The notes: generated by a model from the letters alone, not told the origin. 64,000 nt of DNA from Terrabacter sp. Ter38 (GCF_024519435.1 NZ_JALJRZ010000001.1:496001-560000), one strand, 5' to 3'. Shown: positions 10,117 through 19,231, numbered from the stretch's first letter. Made by a program: numbers and translations.

Positions 10117-10157
10117 TGTGTCGCAGACCACATCGCGGGTACTCGCAAGAGTAAGTT
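10117..10157 (+). promoter_or_regulatory. CRP/GlxR-like operator and promoter of the DUF3311-mctP pair
   Basis: TGTG-N8-CACA at 10117-10132 matches the half-site geometry of CRP/GlxR operators (TGTGA-N6-TCACA). A -10-like TAAGTT at 10152-10157 would put the start near 10164, so the operator would be centred about 40 bases upstream, as in class II activation. GlxR-type regulators control carboxylate use in related actinobacteria. Binding here is inferred. Confidence 0.45.
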
Positions 10158-10208
10158 TCCGCCACGCACGGCCGAATCCGTCCGGCCCGACCAACGGAGG
10201 TCATCCGC

Positions 10209-10514
10209 GTGAGCACCACTCCGCATCGCCACGAGGCGCCACCGGCGAACAAGGGCCTGCTCGCCCTTGCCGGCGTGCTGCTCGCCATCCCCATCGTCGC
10301 CCTGATGCTCGTGGGCACCTACGCGAAGGACGAGCCGCGTCTCGCCGGCTTCCCGTTCTTCATCTGGTACCAGTTCCTCTGGGTGGTCATCTGCTCCGTG
10401 CTCACCTACACGGCCTACCGGATCGTGCTCAAGGCACGTCCGCACGTGCCGATGAACCCCGAGGGCGATGCCTTCGTCGATGACGACGCGTCCCGAAAGG
10501 ACGGCCCCCGATGA
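10209..10514 (+). CDS. DUF3311 small membrane subunit linked to MctP
   Basis: 101 residues with two predicted membrane helices and a short acidic C-terminus. The GTG start at 10209 has a GGAGG ribosome site 8 bases upstream. The gene overlaps the following transporter by four bases (ATGA). DUF3311 proteins are typically encoded just before MctP-like sodium/solute symporters and are presumed accessory subunits. This role is inferred from the pairing. Confidence 0.8.
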   Translation: MSTTPHRHEAPPANKGLLALAGVLLAIPIVALMLVGTYAKDEPRLAGFPFFIWYQFLWVVICSVLTYTAYRIVLKARPHVPMNPEGDAFVDDDASRKDGPR

Positions 10515-12184
10515 CCGCCGTCGCACCGGCCGCCGACACCGGCGGCGTCAACGGCGTCGCGCTCGCCGTCCTCATCTTCTTCTTCGTCGTCGTCGCGGGG
10601 GCCGGCTTCTGGGCCGCCCGCTGGCGCCGTCCGGAGAGCATGGAGAGCCTGGAGGAATGGGGCCTCGGCGGGCGCTCGTTCGGCACGTGGGTCACGTGGT
10701 TCCTGCTCGGCGGCGACCTCTACACGGCCTACACCTTCGTTGCGGTGCCCGCCGCGATGTGGGCCTTCGGGGCCGTCAACGGCTTCTTCGCCGTGCCCTA
10801 CACGATCATCCTCTACCCCATCATCTTCATCTTCATGTCGCGCCTGTGGTCGGTCTCGCACCGTCACGGCTACGTGACGCCGGCTGACTTCGTCCACGGG
10901 CGGTCCGGCTCGCGGGGCCTGTCCCTGGCCGTCGCGGTCACGGGCTTCCTGGCGACGATGCCCTACATCGCGCTGCAGCTCGTCGGCATCCAAGCCGTAC
11001 TCGAGGTCGCCGGCGTCGGCAGTGGCGGCAACTGGATCGCCAAGGACCTGCCGCTCTTCATCGCGTTCCTCGTCCTCGCGCTCTACACCTACACCTCTGG
11101 ACTGCGGGCGCCGGCGCTCATCGCCTTCGTCAAGGACATCCTCATCTACATCGTCATCATCGTCGCCGTGATCTACCTGCCCTCGAAGGTGGGCGGCTGG
11201 GGTCACGTCTTCGACGCGGCCGAGCACAAGATGACGACGACGACCAACCCGGCGACGGGCAACCCCAACGTCTTCATCCCCGGGCCGAAGGCCTACTGGG
11301 CCTACGCGACCCTCGCCCTCGGCTCGGCGATGGCGCTGTTCATGTATCCCCACTCGGTCACGGCGACGCTGTCGGCCAAGGGCCGCAACACGATCCGCAA
11401 GAACGCCGCGATCCTCCCGGCCTACTCCTTCCTCCTCGGCCTGCTGGCCCTGCTGGGCTGGGTCGCGATCGCCGCCGGCACCAAGCCCGTCGGCCTCGAC
11501 GGCAAGGTCAACGGCCAGCTCGTCATTCCGCAGCTCTTCGAGGACATGTTCCCGGCGTGGTTCGCCGGAGTCGCCTTCGCCGCCATCGCCATCGGTGCGC
11601 TCGTGCCGGCGGCGATCATGTCGATCGCGGCGGCCAACACCTTCACGCGCAACATCTACAAGGCGTGGCTCAAGCCCGACGCGACGGTGCAGCAGGAGGC
11701 CAAGGTCAGCAAGCTCACCTCGCTGGTCGTCAAGGCGTTCGCGCTGATCTTCGTGCTGACGCTCGACAAGAGCAACGCGATCAACTTCCAGCTCCTCGGC
11801 GGCATCTGGATCCTCCAGACGTTTCCGGCGCTGGTGTTCTACCTCTACACGCGGTGGTTCCACCGGTGGGCGCTGCTCGCCGGCTGGGCGGTCGGCATGG
11901 TCTACGGCACCCTCGCTGCCTACAACGTGACGAACAAGGCGACCGGGGCGCCCTTCGCGGGGTCCGTGGCCAACATGCCGGTGGTCGGCCAGCTCGGCTA
12001 CATCGCGGTGACGGCCTTCGCGTTCAACGTCGTCGTGGCCGCGGTGCTGACCCTCGTCCTGCGCGCCATGAAGGCGCCCGAGGGCAAGGACGAGACGATC
12101 CCCGCCGACTACTTCGCCGACGCCGGTGACCCCAAGGTCGAGAAGATCGAGGTCGGTCCGCACGAGCTGACGCCGTCCGCCTGA
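10511..12184 (+). CDS. mctP: MctP-like sodium:solute symporter (monocarboxylate uptake)
   Basis: 557 residues with about 13 hydrophobic segments and the sodium:solute symporter fold. Early features are EEWGLGGRSFGTWVTWFLLGGD and YTAYTFVAVPAAMW, which are typical of the MctP branch that imports pyruvate, lactate, acetate or similar acids. It is translationally coupled to the DUF3311 gene, and a CRP/GlxR-like site lies upstream of the pair, consistent with carbon-source control. A perfect terminator follows. The exact substrate cannot be read from the sequence. Confidence 0.85.
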   Translation: MTAVAPAADTGGVNGVALAVLIFFFVVVAGAGFWAARWRRPESMESLEEWGLGGRSFGTWVTWFLLGGDLYTAYTFVAVPAAMWAFGAVNGFFAVPYTIILYPIIFIFMSRLWSVSHRHGYVTPADFVHGRSGSRGLSLAVAVTGFLATMPYIALQLVGIQAVLEVAGVGSGGNWIAKDLPLFIAFLVLALYTYTSGLRAPALIAFVKDILIYIVIIVAVIYLPSKVGGWGHVFDAAEHKMTTTTNPATGNPNVFIPGPKAYWAYATLALGSAMALFMYPHSVTATLSAKGRNTIRKNAAILPAYSFLLGLLALLGWVAIAAGTKPVGLDGKVNGQLVIPQLFEDMFPAWFAGVAFAAIAIGALVPAAIMSIAAANTFTRNIYKAWLKPDATVQQEAKVSKLTSLVVKAFALIFVLTLDKSNAINFQLLGGIWILQTFPALVFYLYTRWFHRWALLAGWAVGMVYGTLAAYNVTNKATGAPFAGSVANMPVVGQLGYIAVTAFAFNVVVAAVLTLVLRAMKAPEGKDETIPADYFADAGDPKVEKIEVGPHELTPSA

Positions 12185-12203
12185 CGCGTCGGGGCACGTG
12201 TGC

Positions 12204-12237
12204 CGCAGGGCCGGGTCAGCCATGACCCGGCCCTGCG
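12204..12237 (+). terminator. Intrinsic terminator after mctP
   Basis: A 15-base-pair perfect stem (CGCAGGGCCGGGTCA and complement) with a four-base GCCA loop, 20 bases after the mctP stop. It sits between convergent genes and could serve both. Confidence 0.85.
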
Positions 12238-12332
12238 CGCATCTCCCACCGTCGGGTGAGCGCCCGGCCCCAGACGAGCGGGGCGGGGCGCTCACGCCAG
12301 TAGGACGGAGCGCTCGCTCGACGGGGTGTCGG

Positions 12333-13469
12333 TCAGGCGTCGCGGGGGCGCTCGGGCGGGAGCGCGGCGATGGCCTCGTCGACGTCGAGACCGGTGACCT
12401 GGAGCAGGTCGACGACGGTGGAGCGGACCTGGGCGAGCACCGTCTCCGTGGCAAGGCTCGGCGTGCGCGGCACCTCCCCCGTCGCCGCGGCCACCGCCAG
12501 CAGGGCAGACCGGCCGATCTCGGGTGAGGCGTTCTCGGACAGGGCCCGTCCGATGACGTCCGTCGCCGACGCGAGCTCGAGCAGCAGGGTCTCGTAGCCG
12601 GGCGGCAGCTGCTCCCCCCGCCCGACGGCGACCGTGACGCGGCGCACGAGCACGCGCGTGCTCCGCACCGCGCGGTCGAGCGGCTCGACGAGGTCGACCA
12701 TCTTGCGCACGCCGGCCGCGTGGTGACGCTTGAAGGGCGACGAGCTGATGACCGACAGGCCCTCGTCGGCGGCCTGCCGCAGCTCGCGCAGCAGCGATTC
12801 GGTGCCTCGGGCCGAGGCCAGCACCTCGGCCGCCCCCTCGACGTCGCCGTCGTGCGCGCTCGCGGCCGCCCGCCGGAGCAGCTCACCGATCTTGCGGACG
12901 GCCTCGGCCGCCGCGACCCGGGGGCGCCGCAGCGGCGCCTGGGGCACGACCGTCGCCGCGACGAGGGCGATGCCGCCGCCGATGAGCGCGTCGGTCCACC
13001 GGCCGAAGGCCTGGCCCGGGCTCGCGACGAGGGCCGCGATGACGATGCCCTGGACGGCCGACTGGGTGACGATGACCGGGCCGCCGTCGAGCAGGGTGGC
13101 GATCGCCATCGACACGAGCACCACGGCGGCGATCTGCCACGGCCCGCTCCCGGCCACGTGCACGAAGACGTCGGCCGTGAAGACCCCGACGGCCACGCCG
13201 ATCGCGACCTCGAAGACCCGGCGCAGCCGCTGACCGTAGGACATGCCGAGGCAGACGACGGCGACGATGGGCGCGAAGAAGGGGGACCTGTGGCCGAAGA
13301 CGTCGGTCGCGAGCCACCACGCCACGCCCGCCGAGACGGCGCACTGGACGAGGAGGAAGACCCTGGAGCGCAGCCGCTCGAACCGGGTGCGGACGCTGAG
13401 CCGGCTCCGGTCCCAGGCCCGGTCGAGCGCCTCGACGACCGGGGCGTCGCTCCTCAGGTAGTCGTCCAC
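12333..13469 (-). CDS. FUSC-family membrane protein (aromatic-acid exporter-like)
   Basis: 378 residues. About six hydrophobic helices lie between residues 35 and 175 (FLLVQCAVSAGVAWWLA onward), followed by a long charged alpha-helical cytoplasmic part. The pattern FFAPIVAVVCLGMSYGQRLRRVFEVAIGVAVG fits the FUSC/ArAE family. Such proteins are linked to efflux of aromatic acids and similar compounds. The gene is the last of the minus-strand ileS-to-mre block, 48 bases after PBP2, and may be read through from it. No substrate can be assigned. Confidence 0.75.
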   Translation of the reverse strand: MDDYLRSDAPVVEALDRAWDRSRLSVRTRFERLRSRVFLLVQCAVSAGVAWWLATDVFGHRSPFFAPIVAVVCLGMSYGQRLRRVFEVAIGVAVGVFTADVFVHVAGSGPWQIAAVVLVSMAIATLLDGGPVIVTQSAVQGIVIAALVASPGQAFGRWTDALIGGGIALVAATVVPQAPLRRPRVAAAEAVRKIGELLRRAAASAHDGDVEGAAEVLASARGTESLLRELRQAADEGLSVISSSPFKRHHAAGVRKMVDLVEPLDRAVRSTRVLVRRVTVAVGRGEQLPPGYETLLLELASATDVIGRALSENASPEIGRSALLAVAAATGEVPRTPSLATETVLAQVRSTVVDLLQVTGLDVDEAIAALPPERPRDA

Positions 13470-13517
13470 GAACGCGCCTCTCGGTCGGTCCCTGCGGCGG
13501 GTGCCACCAGGAGGGGG

Positions 13518-15524
13518 CTAGAGCCCCAGGGCAAGGATCGCATCGAAGATGTGTCGCACGGCAGGGGCGGCCACCTTCGAGCCGGAGCCACCCTGGCCGA
13601 CGACGACCACGACGGCATACTTCGGCTTCGTCGTCGGTCCGTAACCGGCGAACCAGGCGGTGGCCTGCTTGCCGAAGACCTCACACGTCCCCGTCTTGCC
13701 CGCGAGCGGGTAGCGGTCCTGCGGGAAGCCCGTGAAGGCCGTGCCCGCCGAGCCGCCCGGTCGGGTCACGTCGCCCAGGGCTGAGCGGACGTATGCCAGT
13801 ACGTCGCGTCGCAGGGGCACCGTGGCCACGCGCTTCGGCGCGATCACCGTCGTCGCCCCGGCGGCCGTGCGGTAGCCGGCCGCCACCTGGGGCTGCCACA
13901 GGGTGCCACCGTTGGCGATCGCGGCGTAGACCCCCGCCATCTGGAGGATCGTCACGGCCGTGTCGCCTTGCCCGATGGAGAAGTTCACGGCGTCGCCGGC
14001 ACGGTACTGGTAGCCGGCCGAGCAGTTCTCGGTGGCGAGCCGCTTGAGGTAGTCGGCACGCGCCCGGTCGGTGCGGGCGATCTCTGGATAGCCGGTGCTC
14101 GCCCGGCGGCACGTCTCGCTCTTCGTCGCGAGCCAGTACTGCTCCTTCCAGGCTCGGTCGGGGACCCGTCCAGCCGCCTCGCCCGGCACGTCCACGCCGG
14201 TGCGCCGCCCGAGTCCGAAGGCCTTCGCCATCGTGACGAACGGGTCGGCGGCGCTGACCGGCGCCGCGAGGCCGCCCTGCTCGAGCCACGCGGCATACGC
14301 GAGGCGGTAGAAGACGGTGTCGCACGAGACGACGAGGGCGCGGTGGAGGTCGATGGGGCCGTAGCCCCGCGACTCGAAGTTGTTGAAGAGCCGACCGCCG
14401 ACGGAGACGTTGGGCGAGCAGTCGTACGTGCCGTCGAGCCGGGCCCCGGAGTTGACGGCGGCGGGCACCGAGATGACCTTGAAGGTCGACGCCGGTGGGA
14501 ACGTTTCGGCGGTCAGCCGGGAGCGCAGTGGCGTGCCGGCCCGCTCGTCGGTGAGACGGGCGAGCTCGGTCGTGCTGATGCCGCCGGTGAAGACGGCAGG
14601 GTCGTAGGACGGGTAGCTGGCTGCCGCGACCACGGCACCGTTCGTCACGTCGAGCACGACCGCGGCCGCCGTGTCGGCGCGCAGCTGCTGCGCCCGGGCC
14701 GATGCGACCGCTCGCACGAGCGCGGTCTCGGTGCGGGCCTGCAGCCGGGCGTCGAGGTGGGTCACGACGTCGCGTCCGGCAACCGGGGCGGTCGAGCTGA
14801 CGGTGTCGGTGACGATGCCACGGGGATCGATCGCGACGACGGTGCTCCCGTTCGTGCCGCGCAGCACCCCGTCGTACTGGGCCTCGAGTCCGGAGCGCCC
14901 GACGACGTCCTCGGCATCGATGCGTCCGCCGCTCCCGGCCACGTCATCGGCGCCGGCTCGGGCGACCCAGCCGAGCAGGTGGGTGGCGAGGGCTCCGTCG
15001 GGCCGGGGGTAGGCCCGCGCGGGCTCGGTCGTGACGCCGACGCCGGGGTACTTCTCGGGCTGCTCGAGCAGCGTGAGCGCCCGGCGCGCGTCGACGCTCG
15101 TCGCGACGGGGATCGGCACGTAGGGCGACCCGTTGAAGCACGCGGGTGCCGGCGGCGCCCCCGCAGTGCCGCACAGCATCGTCTTGCCCCACAGGCGCTC
15201 GAACGGCTGCCCCACGGCGGTCGCGAGACGGGTCACCAGGTCGCGGCCTCCGTCGTCCGCCCCGACGAGCACCGAGCGTTGCACCGTGACGACGGTGTCG
15301 AAGGTGTTGTCGACGAAGGGCATTCCGGTGCGGTCGAGGATCCGGCCGCGCAGGGCGTGCTCGGTGACGGTCCGCGTGTTGACCGTGACCGCAGCACGGG
15401 CGAGCTCTGGCCCGTCGACGAGCTGGAGCTGTCCCAGACGGCCGAGCAGCAGCCCGAAGAGCGTGACGAGCAGGACGAGAACGACACCAGCGACGCCGAC
15501 CCGACGGCGCGGGCCGCGCCTCAC
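13518..15524 (-). CDS. mrdA: Penicillin-binding protein 2 (class B transpeptidase, elongasome)
   Basis: 668 residues: one N-terminal membrane anchor (about 8-30), a dimerisation domain, and a transpeptidase domain with STFK (Ser346/Lys349), SCD (400-402, in place of SxN, as in PBP2-type enzymes that carry SxD) and KTG (610-612). It cross-links peptidoglycan stems during side-wall growth with RodA and MreBCD. The GTG at 15524 overlaps the mreD stop by GTGA. The much longer open frame upstream is shadow of mreD. RodA, its usual partner, is encoded separately near 32256. Confidence 0.93.
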   Translation of the reverse strand: MRRGPRRRVGVAGVVLVLLVTLFGLLLGRLGQLQLVDGPELARAAVTVNTRTVTEHALRGRILDRTGMPFVDNTFDTVVTVQRSVLVGADDGGRDLVTRLATAVGQPFERLWGKTMLCGTAGAPPAPACFNGSPYVPIPVATSVDARRALTLLEQPEKYPGVGVTTEPARAYPRPDGALATHLLGWVARAGADDVAGSGGRIDAEDVVGRSGLEAQYDGVLRGTNGSTVVAIDPRGIVTDTVSSTAPVAGRDVVTHLDARLQARTETALVRAVASARAQQLRADTAAAVVLDVTNGAVVAAASYPSYDPAVFTGGISTTELARLTDERAGTPLRSRLTAETFPPASTFKVISVPAAVNSGARLDGTYDCSPNVSVGGRLFNNFESRGYGPIDLHRALVVSCDTVFYRLAYAAWLEQGGLAAPVSAADPFVTMAKAFGLGRRTGVDVPGEAAGRVPDRAWKEQYWLATKSETCRRASTGYPEIARTDRARADYLKRLATENCSAGYQYRAGDAVNFSIGQGDTAVTILQMAGVYAAIANGGTLWQPQVAAGYRTAAGATTVIAPKRVATVPLRRDVLAYVRSALGDVTRPGGSAGTAFTGFPQDRYPLAGKTGTCEVFGKQATAWFAGYGPTTKPKYAVVVVVGQGGSGSKVAAPAVRHIFDAILALGL

Positions 15525-16021
15525 CCGAGCCTCCGACGCACGAGGGCCCGGTCGAGGGCGAGGAGGGCCGGCAGCAGCAGACCGCCGACGAGCACCGTCA
15601 CGAGCAGCCGCCACAGCCCGTCGGTCAGCTCCACGCTGCCCTCGGAGAGCACGGCCGAGCCGAGGCGTCCGACGAGGACGACCGCAGCAGCGGCGAGCAG
15701 CGCCGCGGGGGCACGCAGCGGCGAGCGCGAGGACGACCTGCGGAACAAACCCGCGACGAGCCCCGCGAGCATCATGACGAGCGGAGTCAGCCCGAGCGGG
15801 CTGCCGACGGGTGGCACGAGCTCGACGACCCACCCGGCCAGCAGCCCCACGAGGGCACCGTGCACCGGACCGCGGAGCACGGCGGTCGCCACGACCCCGA
15901 CGAGGACGAGGTCGGGCACCCACCGGGGCTCTGCACCGAGTCGCGGTAGCAGCGTCGCGACGACGAGCGCCGCCACGAGGACGTATGCCGTCCGCAGCAG
16001 TCCCAGCAGCGACGGCCTCAT
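15521..16021 (-). CDS. mreD: Rod-shape-determining protein MreD
   Basis: 166 residues with about five membrane helices and little else, as expected for MreD. It starts with an ATGA overlap on mreC and ends in a GTGA overlap with PBP2, so the three genes are translationally coupled. MreD is an integral part of the elongasome that connects MreB/MreC to the wall synthases. Its sequence is poorly conserved, so the call rests partly on position. Confidence 0.88.
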   Translation of the reverse strand: MRPSLLGLLRTAYVLVAALVVATLLPRLGAEPRWVPDLVLVGVVATAVLRGPVHGALVGLLAGWVVELVPPVGSPLGLTPLVMMLAGLVAGLFRRSSSRSPLRAPAALLAAAAVVLVGRLGSAVLSEGSVELTDGLWRLLVTVLVGGLLLPALLALDRALVRRRLG

Positions 16022-16842
16022 CGTCGGGCGCCCGTCGGCGTGCGCGGGGTCGAGCGCGCGGCGGGGACGAGGACGGCGACGACGTCGATCGCGTCGGGGT
16101 CGACGCTCGGCCGGACCGTGGCACCCCGTGCCAGCTGGCCCCGATCGGGGTCGACGGCGGTCACGGTGCCGACGACGATCCCGGCGGCATACGGCGTCTC
16201 GTCAACGCTGCCGAGGGTGCGCACGACGTCCCCGACGACGGGCGTGGACGGCGCGATGCCCACGAGCCGCAGCGAGCCGCGGGGACGGGACTCCGAGTCC
16301 CCGGGCGCCGGCGGCGAGACCGTGCCGAGCGTGCCGGCGGGCCCGACGCGCACCGCCACGACCGACGCGGCGCTGCCGAGCACCTGCACGTCGCTCGTCC
16401 ACGGCGACACGGACACGACGCGACCGACGAGACCGTCCGCGGCCACGACCGTCGAGTCCGTCCGGACGCCGTCCCGGGAGCCGACGTCGATCGTCACGCT
16501 CCGACCGCCGAGGGCGCTGACGTCGGTGGCGACGACGCGGGCCGGGAGGAGGGTGCGCCCCGTCGTGGCGCCCCCGCCCAGCAGCTCGTCGAGCCGTCCG
16601 AGCTCGTCGAGGCGGTGCTGCTGCTCGGCGGCCACGGCACGCAGGCGGACGTTCTCGCTCTCGAGGGCGGCGAGGTCGTCCCGCGGGGCCCCGGCGAGGG
16701 CACGTTGGACGGGTCCCAGCACGAGCCCGCCCGCCCGGCGCACCCCGTCGGCGACCGTCAGGTGGGCGAGGTCGGCGACGAGCAGGGCGACGGTGAGCGA
16801 GGCGAGGACGACGAGGAGACGGCGGCGGACGGTCGGCTGCAT
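16018..16842 (-). CDS. mreC: Rod-shape-determining protein MreC
   Basis: 274 residues. One N-terminal membrane helix (about 8-28) is followed by a coiled-coil segment (DDLAALESENVRLRAVAAEQ) and the beta-rich periplasmic-type MreC domain with GLVGRVVSVS and VGDVVRTLGS. The ATG at 16842 sits four bases after the mreB stop and gives the canonical short N-terminus. An alternative start at 16902 would overlap mreB by 54 bases. MreC scaffolds PBP2 and MreD at the side wall. Confidence 0.92.
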   Translation of the reverse strand: MQPTVRRRLLVVLASLTVALLVADLAHLTVADGVRRAGGLVLGPVQRALAGAPRDDLAALESENVRLRAVAAEQQHRLDELGRLDELLGGGATTGRTLLPARVVATDVSALGGRSVTIDVGSRDGVRTDSTVVAADGLVGRVVSVSPWTSDVQVLGSAASVVAVRVGPAGTLGTVSPPAPGDSESRPRGSLRLVGIAPSTPVVGDVVRTLGSVDETPYAAGIVVGTVTAVDPDRGQLARGATVRPSVDPDAIDVVAVLVPAARSTPRTPTGARR

Positions 16843-16846
16843 GCGA

Positions 16847-17881
16847 CTAGAGGCGGTGGTCCCCGACGAGGACGCGTTCGAGACCGGCGAACTCGTCGAC
16901 ACAGCGGCCGGCGCCGCGGGCCACGGCTCGGAGCGGGTCGTCGGCGACCTGGACCGGCACGCCGAGCTCGTGGCGCATCCGCTCGTCGAGGCCGCGCAGC
17001 AGCGCGCCTCCGCCGGTCAGCGTGATGCCGCGCTCGAGGATGTCGCCGGCGAGCTCGGGTGGGCACACGTCGAGGGTCGCGCGGACGAGCTCGATGATCT
17101 GCAGGACCGGCGTCTCGATGGCCCGGCGCACCTCGACCGAGCTCACCTGCACCGTCTTGGGCAGGCCGGTCACGAGGTCGCGTCCGCGCAGGCGCGTCGT
17201 CAGCTCCTCCCGCAACGGGAAGACCGACCCGACGGCGACCTTGATGTCCTCCGCGCTGCGCTCACCCAGCAGGAGGGAGTACTCGCTCTTGACGTAGCCG
17301 ATGAGAGCCTCGTCGATCTCGTCACCGGCGATCCGCAGCGAGTTCGACGTGACGATGCCGCCGAGGCTGATGACGGCGACGTCGGTCGTGCCCCCGCCGA
17401 TGTCGACGACCATGCTCGCGGCCGTCTCGTAGACGGGCAGGCCGGCACCGATGGCGGCCGCCATCGGCTCCTCGATCATGTAGACGCGGCGAGCGCCGCA
17501 CCGGGTTGCGGCGTCCTCGAGGGCCCGGCGCTCGACACCGGTCACGTCGCTCGGCACGCAGAGCACCATGCGGGGACGGACGAGTCGCGAGGTGCGCACC
17601 TGGTCGATGAACCATCGCAGCATGCGCTCGGTCTCGTCGGCGTCCGAGACGACGCCGTCCCGCAGCGGCCGGACCGCCCGGATGGTGCCCGGCGCGCGGC
17701 CGAGCATCTCCTTGGCCCGGGTGCCGGCGGCGACGAGCCGACCGGTGCCCACCTCCACCGCCACGACCGAGGGCTCCTCGACGACGACCCCGCGACCCCG
17801 GACGTGGATCAGGGTGTTGGCGGTGCCGAGGTCAATCGCGAGGTCACGCCCCAGGGGGCGCAGCCACGGTCGGGAGGTCAT
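16847..17881 (-). CDS. mreB: Rod-shape-determining actin homologue MreB
   Basis: 344 residues with the actin-fold nucleotide motifs: phosphate 1 DLAIDLGTANTLIHV, connect/phosphate 2 MVVDIGGGTTDVAVIS, and adenosine motif ITLTGGGALLRGLDERM. MreB filaments orient wall synthesis in rod-shaped cells. The gene starts 18 bases after ndk, so the mre genes share a transcript with ndk and probably the folC/ileS genes before it. Many cocci and apical growers lack mre genes, so the full mreBCD-PBP2 set argues for a rod-forming stage. Confidence 0.95.
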   Translation of the reverse strand: MTSRPWLRPLGRDLAIDLGTANTLIHVRGRGVVVEEPSVVAVEVGTGRLVAAGTRAKEMLGRAPGTIRAVRPLRDGVVSDADETERMLRWFIDQVRTSRLVRPRMVLCVPSDVTGVERRALEDAATRCGARRVYMIEEPMAAAIGAGLPVYETAASMVVDIGGGTTDVAVISLGGIVTSNSLRIAGDEIDEALIGYVKSEYSLLLGERSAEDIKVAVGSVFPLREELTTRLRGRDLVTGLPKTVQVSSVEVRRAIETPVLQIIELVRATLDVCPPELAGDILERGITLTGGGALLRGLDERMRHELGVPVQVADDPLRAVARGAGRCVDEFAGLERVLVGDHRL

Positions 17882-17899
17882 GCCGCGATTGTGCCCCGA

Positions 17900-18328
17900 T
17901 CAGCCCTCGAGATCGGGGAACCAGATGCCGATCTCGCGTGTGGCGGACTCGTGGGAGTCGGATCCGTGCACGATGTTCTGCTGCACCTTGGTGCCCCAGT
18001 CGCGGCCGAGGTCACCGCGGATCGTGCCGGGTGCGGCCTCCGTCGGGTTGGTGGCGCCGGCGAGGTTGCGGAAGCCCTTGACGCAGTCCTGGCCCTCGAC
18101 GACGGCCGCCGTGACGGCACCCGAGCTCATGAACTCGACGAGCGGCTCGTAGAAGGGCTTGCCCTCGTGCTCCGCGTAGTGCGCCGTGAGCTGCTCGCGG
18201 GTCGGCGTCAGCACGGAGAGGGCGACCAGTCGGTAGCCCTTCCCCTCGATGCGACGCAGCACCTCACCGGTGAGGCCGCGCTGGAAACCGTCGGGCTTGA
18301 CGAGGACGAGGGAACGTTCGGTGGTCAC
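17900..18328 (-). CDS. ndk: Nucleoside-diphosphate kinase
   Basis: 142 residues, near the standard length. LVKPDGFQRGL opens the protein, and NIVHGSDS contains the catalytic, transiently phosphorylated histidine. The enzyme balances nucleoside triphosphates by moving phosphate from ATP. It overlaps the DUF4233 gene by four bases, an arrangement (folC-DUF4233-ndk) common across actinobacteria. Confidence 0.97.
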   Translation of the reverse strand: MTTERSLVLVKPDGFQRGLTGEVLRRIEGKGYRLVALSVLTPTREQLTAHYAEHEGKPFYEPLVEFMSSGAVTAAVVEGQDCVKGFRNLAGATNPTEAAPGTIRGDLGRDWGTKVQQNIVHGSDSHESATREIGIWFPDLEG

Positions 18329-18744
18329 CCGTCCACCCTATCGGCCGCCTCGCCGTCGGCCGCGGCCGCTTCACGACGGGCCATGACGGCGTCGACCTGG
18401 GTGCCCTTGACGAGACAGGTGACCCAGAGCGCGAGGAAGAAGAGTCCGACGATGAGCATCATCGGCACGACGATGGCGCTGAGCAGGGTCAGCGCCTGGA
18501 CGACCCAGCCGAGCGTCACGCCCCACGGTCGCCGCATGAGCCCGGCGGCGACGATGCTCAGCGCGCCGAGCCCGAGGCCGACGACGAGGTAGGCCGTGCT
18601 CGGTCCGCTCCCCTCGTCGGTGGCCGCGATCGCCCGAGCCACGAGGGCACCGAGCAGGATGCAGATGGCCTGGCCGCCGAGCACCGTCGCGAGCATGCGG
18701 AAGGTGAACCTGCCGGTCCGGCCGTAGAAGATGATCGAACGCAT
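18325..18744 (-). CDS. DUF4233 membrane protein
   Basis: 139 residues with three to four membrane helices and a short charged C-terminus. Position between folC and ndk and the hydrophobic pattern match DUF4233, an actinobacterial family of unknown function. A second ATG at 18696 (MLATVLGGQAICILL) would start nearer the first helix as in most homologues, so the N-terminus is uncertain. It overlaps ndk by four bases. Confidence 0.75.
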   Translation of the reverse strand: MRSIIFYGRTGRFTFRMLATVLGGQAICILLGALVARAIAATDEGSGPSTAYLVVGLGLGALSIVAAGLMRRPWGVTLGWVVQALTLLSAIVVPMMLIVGLFFLALWVTCLVKGTQVDAVMARREAAAADGEAADRVDG

Positions 18745-18784
18745 CGGAGTGGGTCTCGCCTCGTGGGTCTCGTGGCCGGTGGGC

Positions 18785-19231
18785 TCAGTAGTTCTGGGTG
18801 GTGTCCCAGGTGCGGATGATGGCCTGGGCCTCGGCCCCGCTCGCCCCCGTCGCCTCGGCGTAGAGGCTCATCGCGTCCTCGCGGCGACCGGCGAGGATGA
18901 GCTCGCTGATGCGCGACCGGGCCTCGTCGGTGAGCCGGCCGTCGGTGTAGGAGGCCGCAGCGTCGCGCACGCCCGGTCCCTGGCCCGGGACGAACCAGCT
19001 GTCGACCGCCCGCTTGGCGTCGGCGAGCGGTGCCCCGGTCGCCTCGCGGTAGATCTTGATGGCGTTGATCTTGTGACCGGCGCTGATCTCGCGGCTCACC
19101 TTGGCGCGGACCGTGTCGGTCAGGCCGACGAGCTCCCGGTCGGGGTCCTTGCGTCCCATGATTCGTCCCCAGACGACGATCGCGAGGACGACGATGATGA
19201 CGATGAGGACGAGCTTCACCAAGGGGTGCAT
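18785..19231 (-). CDS. Membrane-anchored protein with two ribosomal L7/L12 C-terminal-like domains
   Basis: 148 residues. An N-terminal membrane helix (about 5-22) is followed by a soluble part. Residues 52-79 read HKINAIKIYREATGAPLADA with KRAVD after it, closely like the bL12 C-terminal domain (KIxVIKxxREITGLGLKEAKxLVD). A second, weaker copy near 115-142 reads REDAMSLYAEATGASGAEAQ. Related actinobacterial small membrane proteins with this domain are uncharacterised. It lies 36 bases downstream of folC. A role in binding translation factors is possible but unproven. Confidence 0.65.
   Translation of the reverse strand: MHPLVKLVLIVIIVVLAIVVWGRIMGRKDPDRELVGLTDTVRAKVSREISAGHKINAIKIYREATGAPLADAKRAVDSWFVPGQGPGVRDAAASYTDGRLTDEARSRISELILAGRREDAMSLYAEATGASGAEAQAIIRTWDTTQNY

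Noticed and set aside
13518-16124. PBP2 read as a longer protein with an Arg/Ala-rich N-terminus
   Set aside because: The extra part is the mreD gene in another frame; the GTG at 15524 gives the normal start and membrane anchor.
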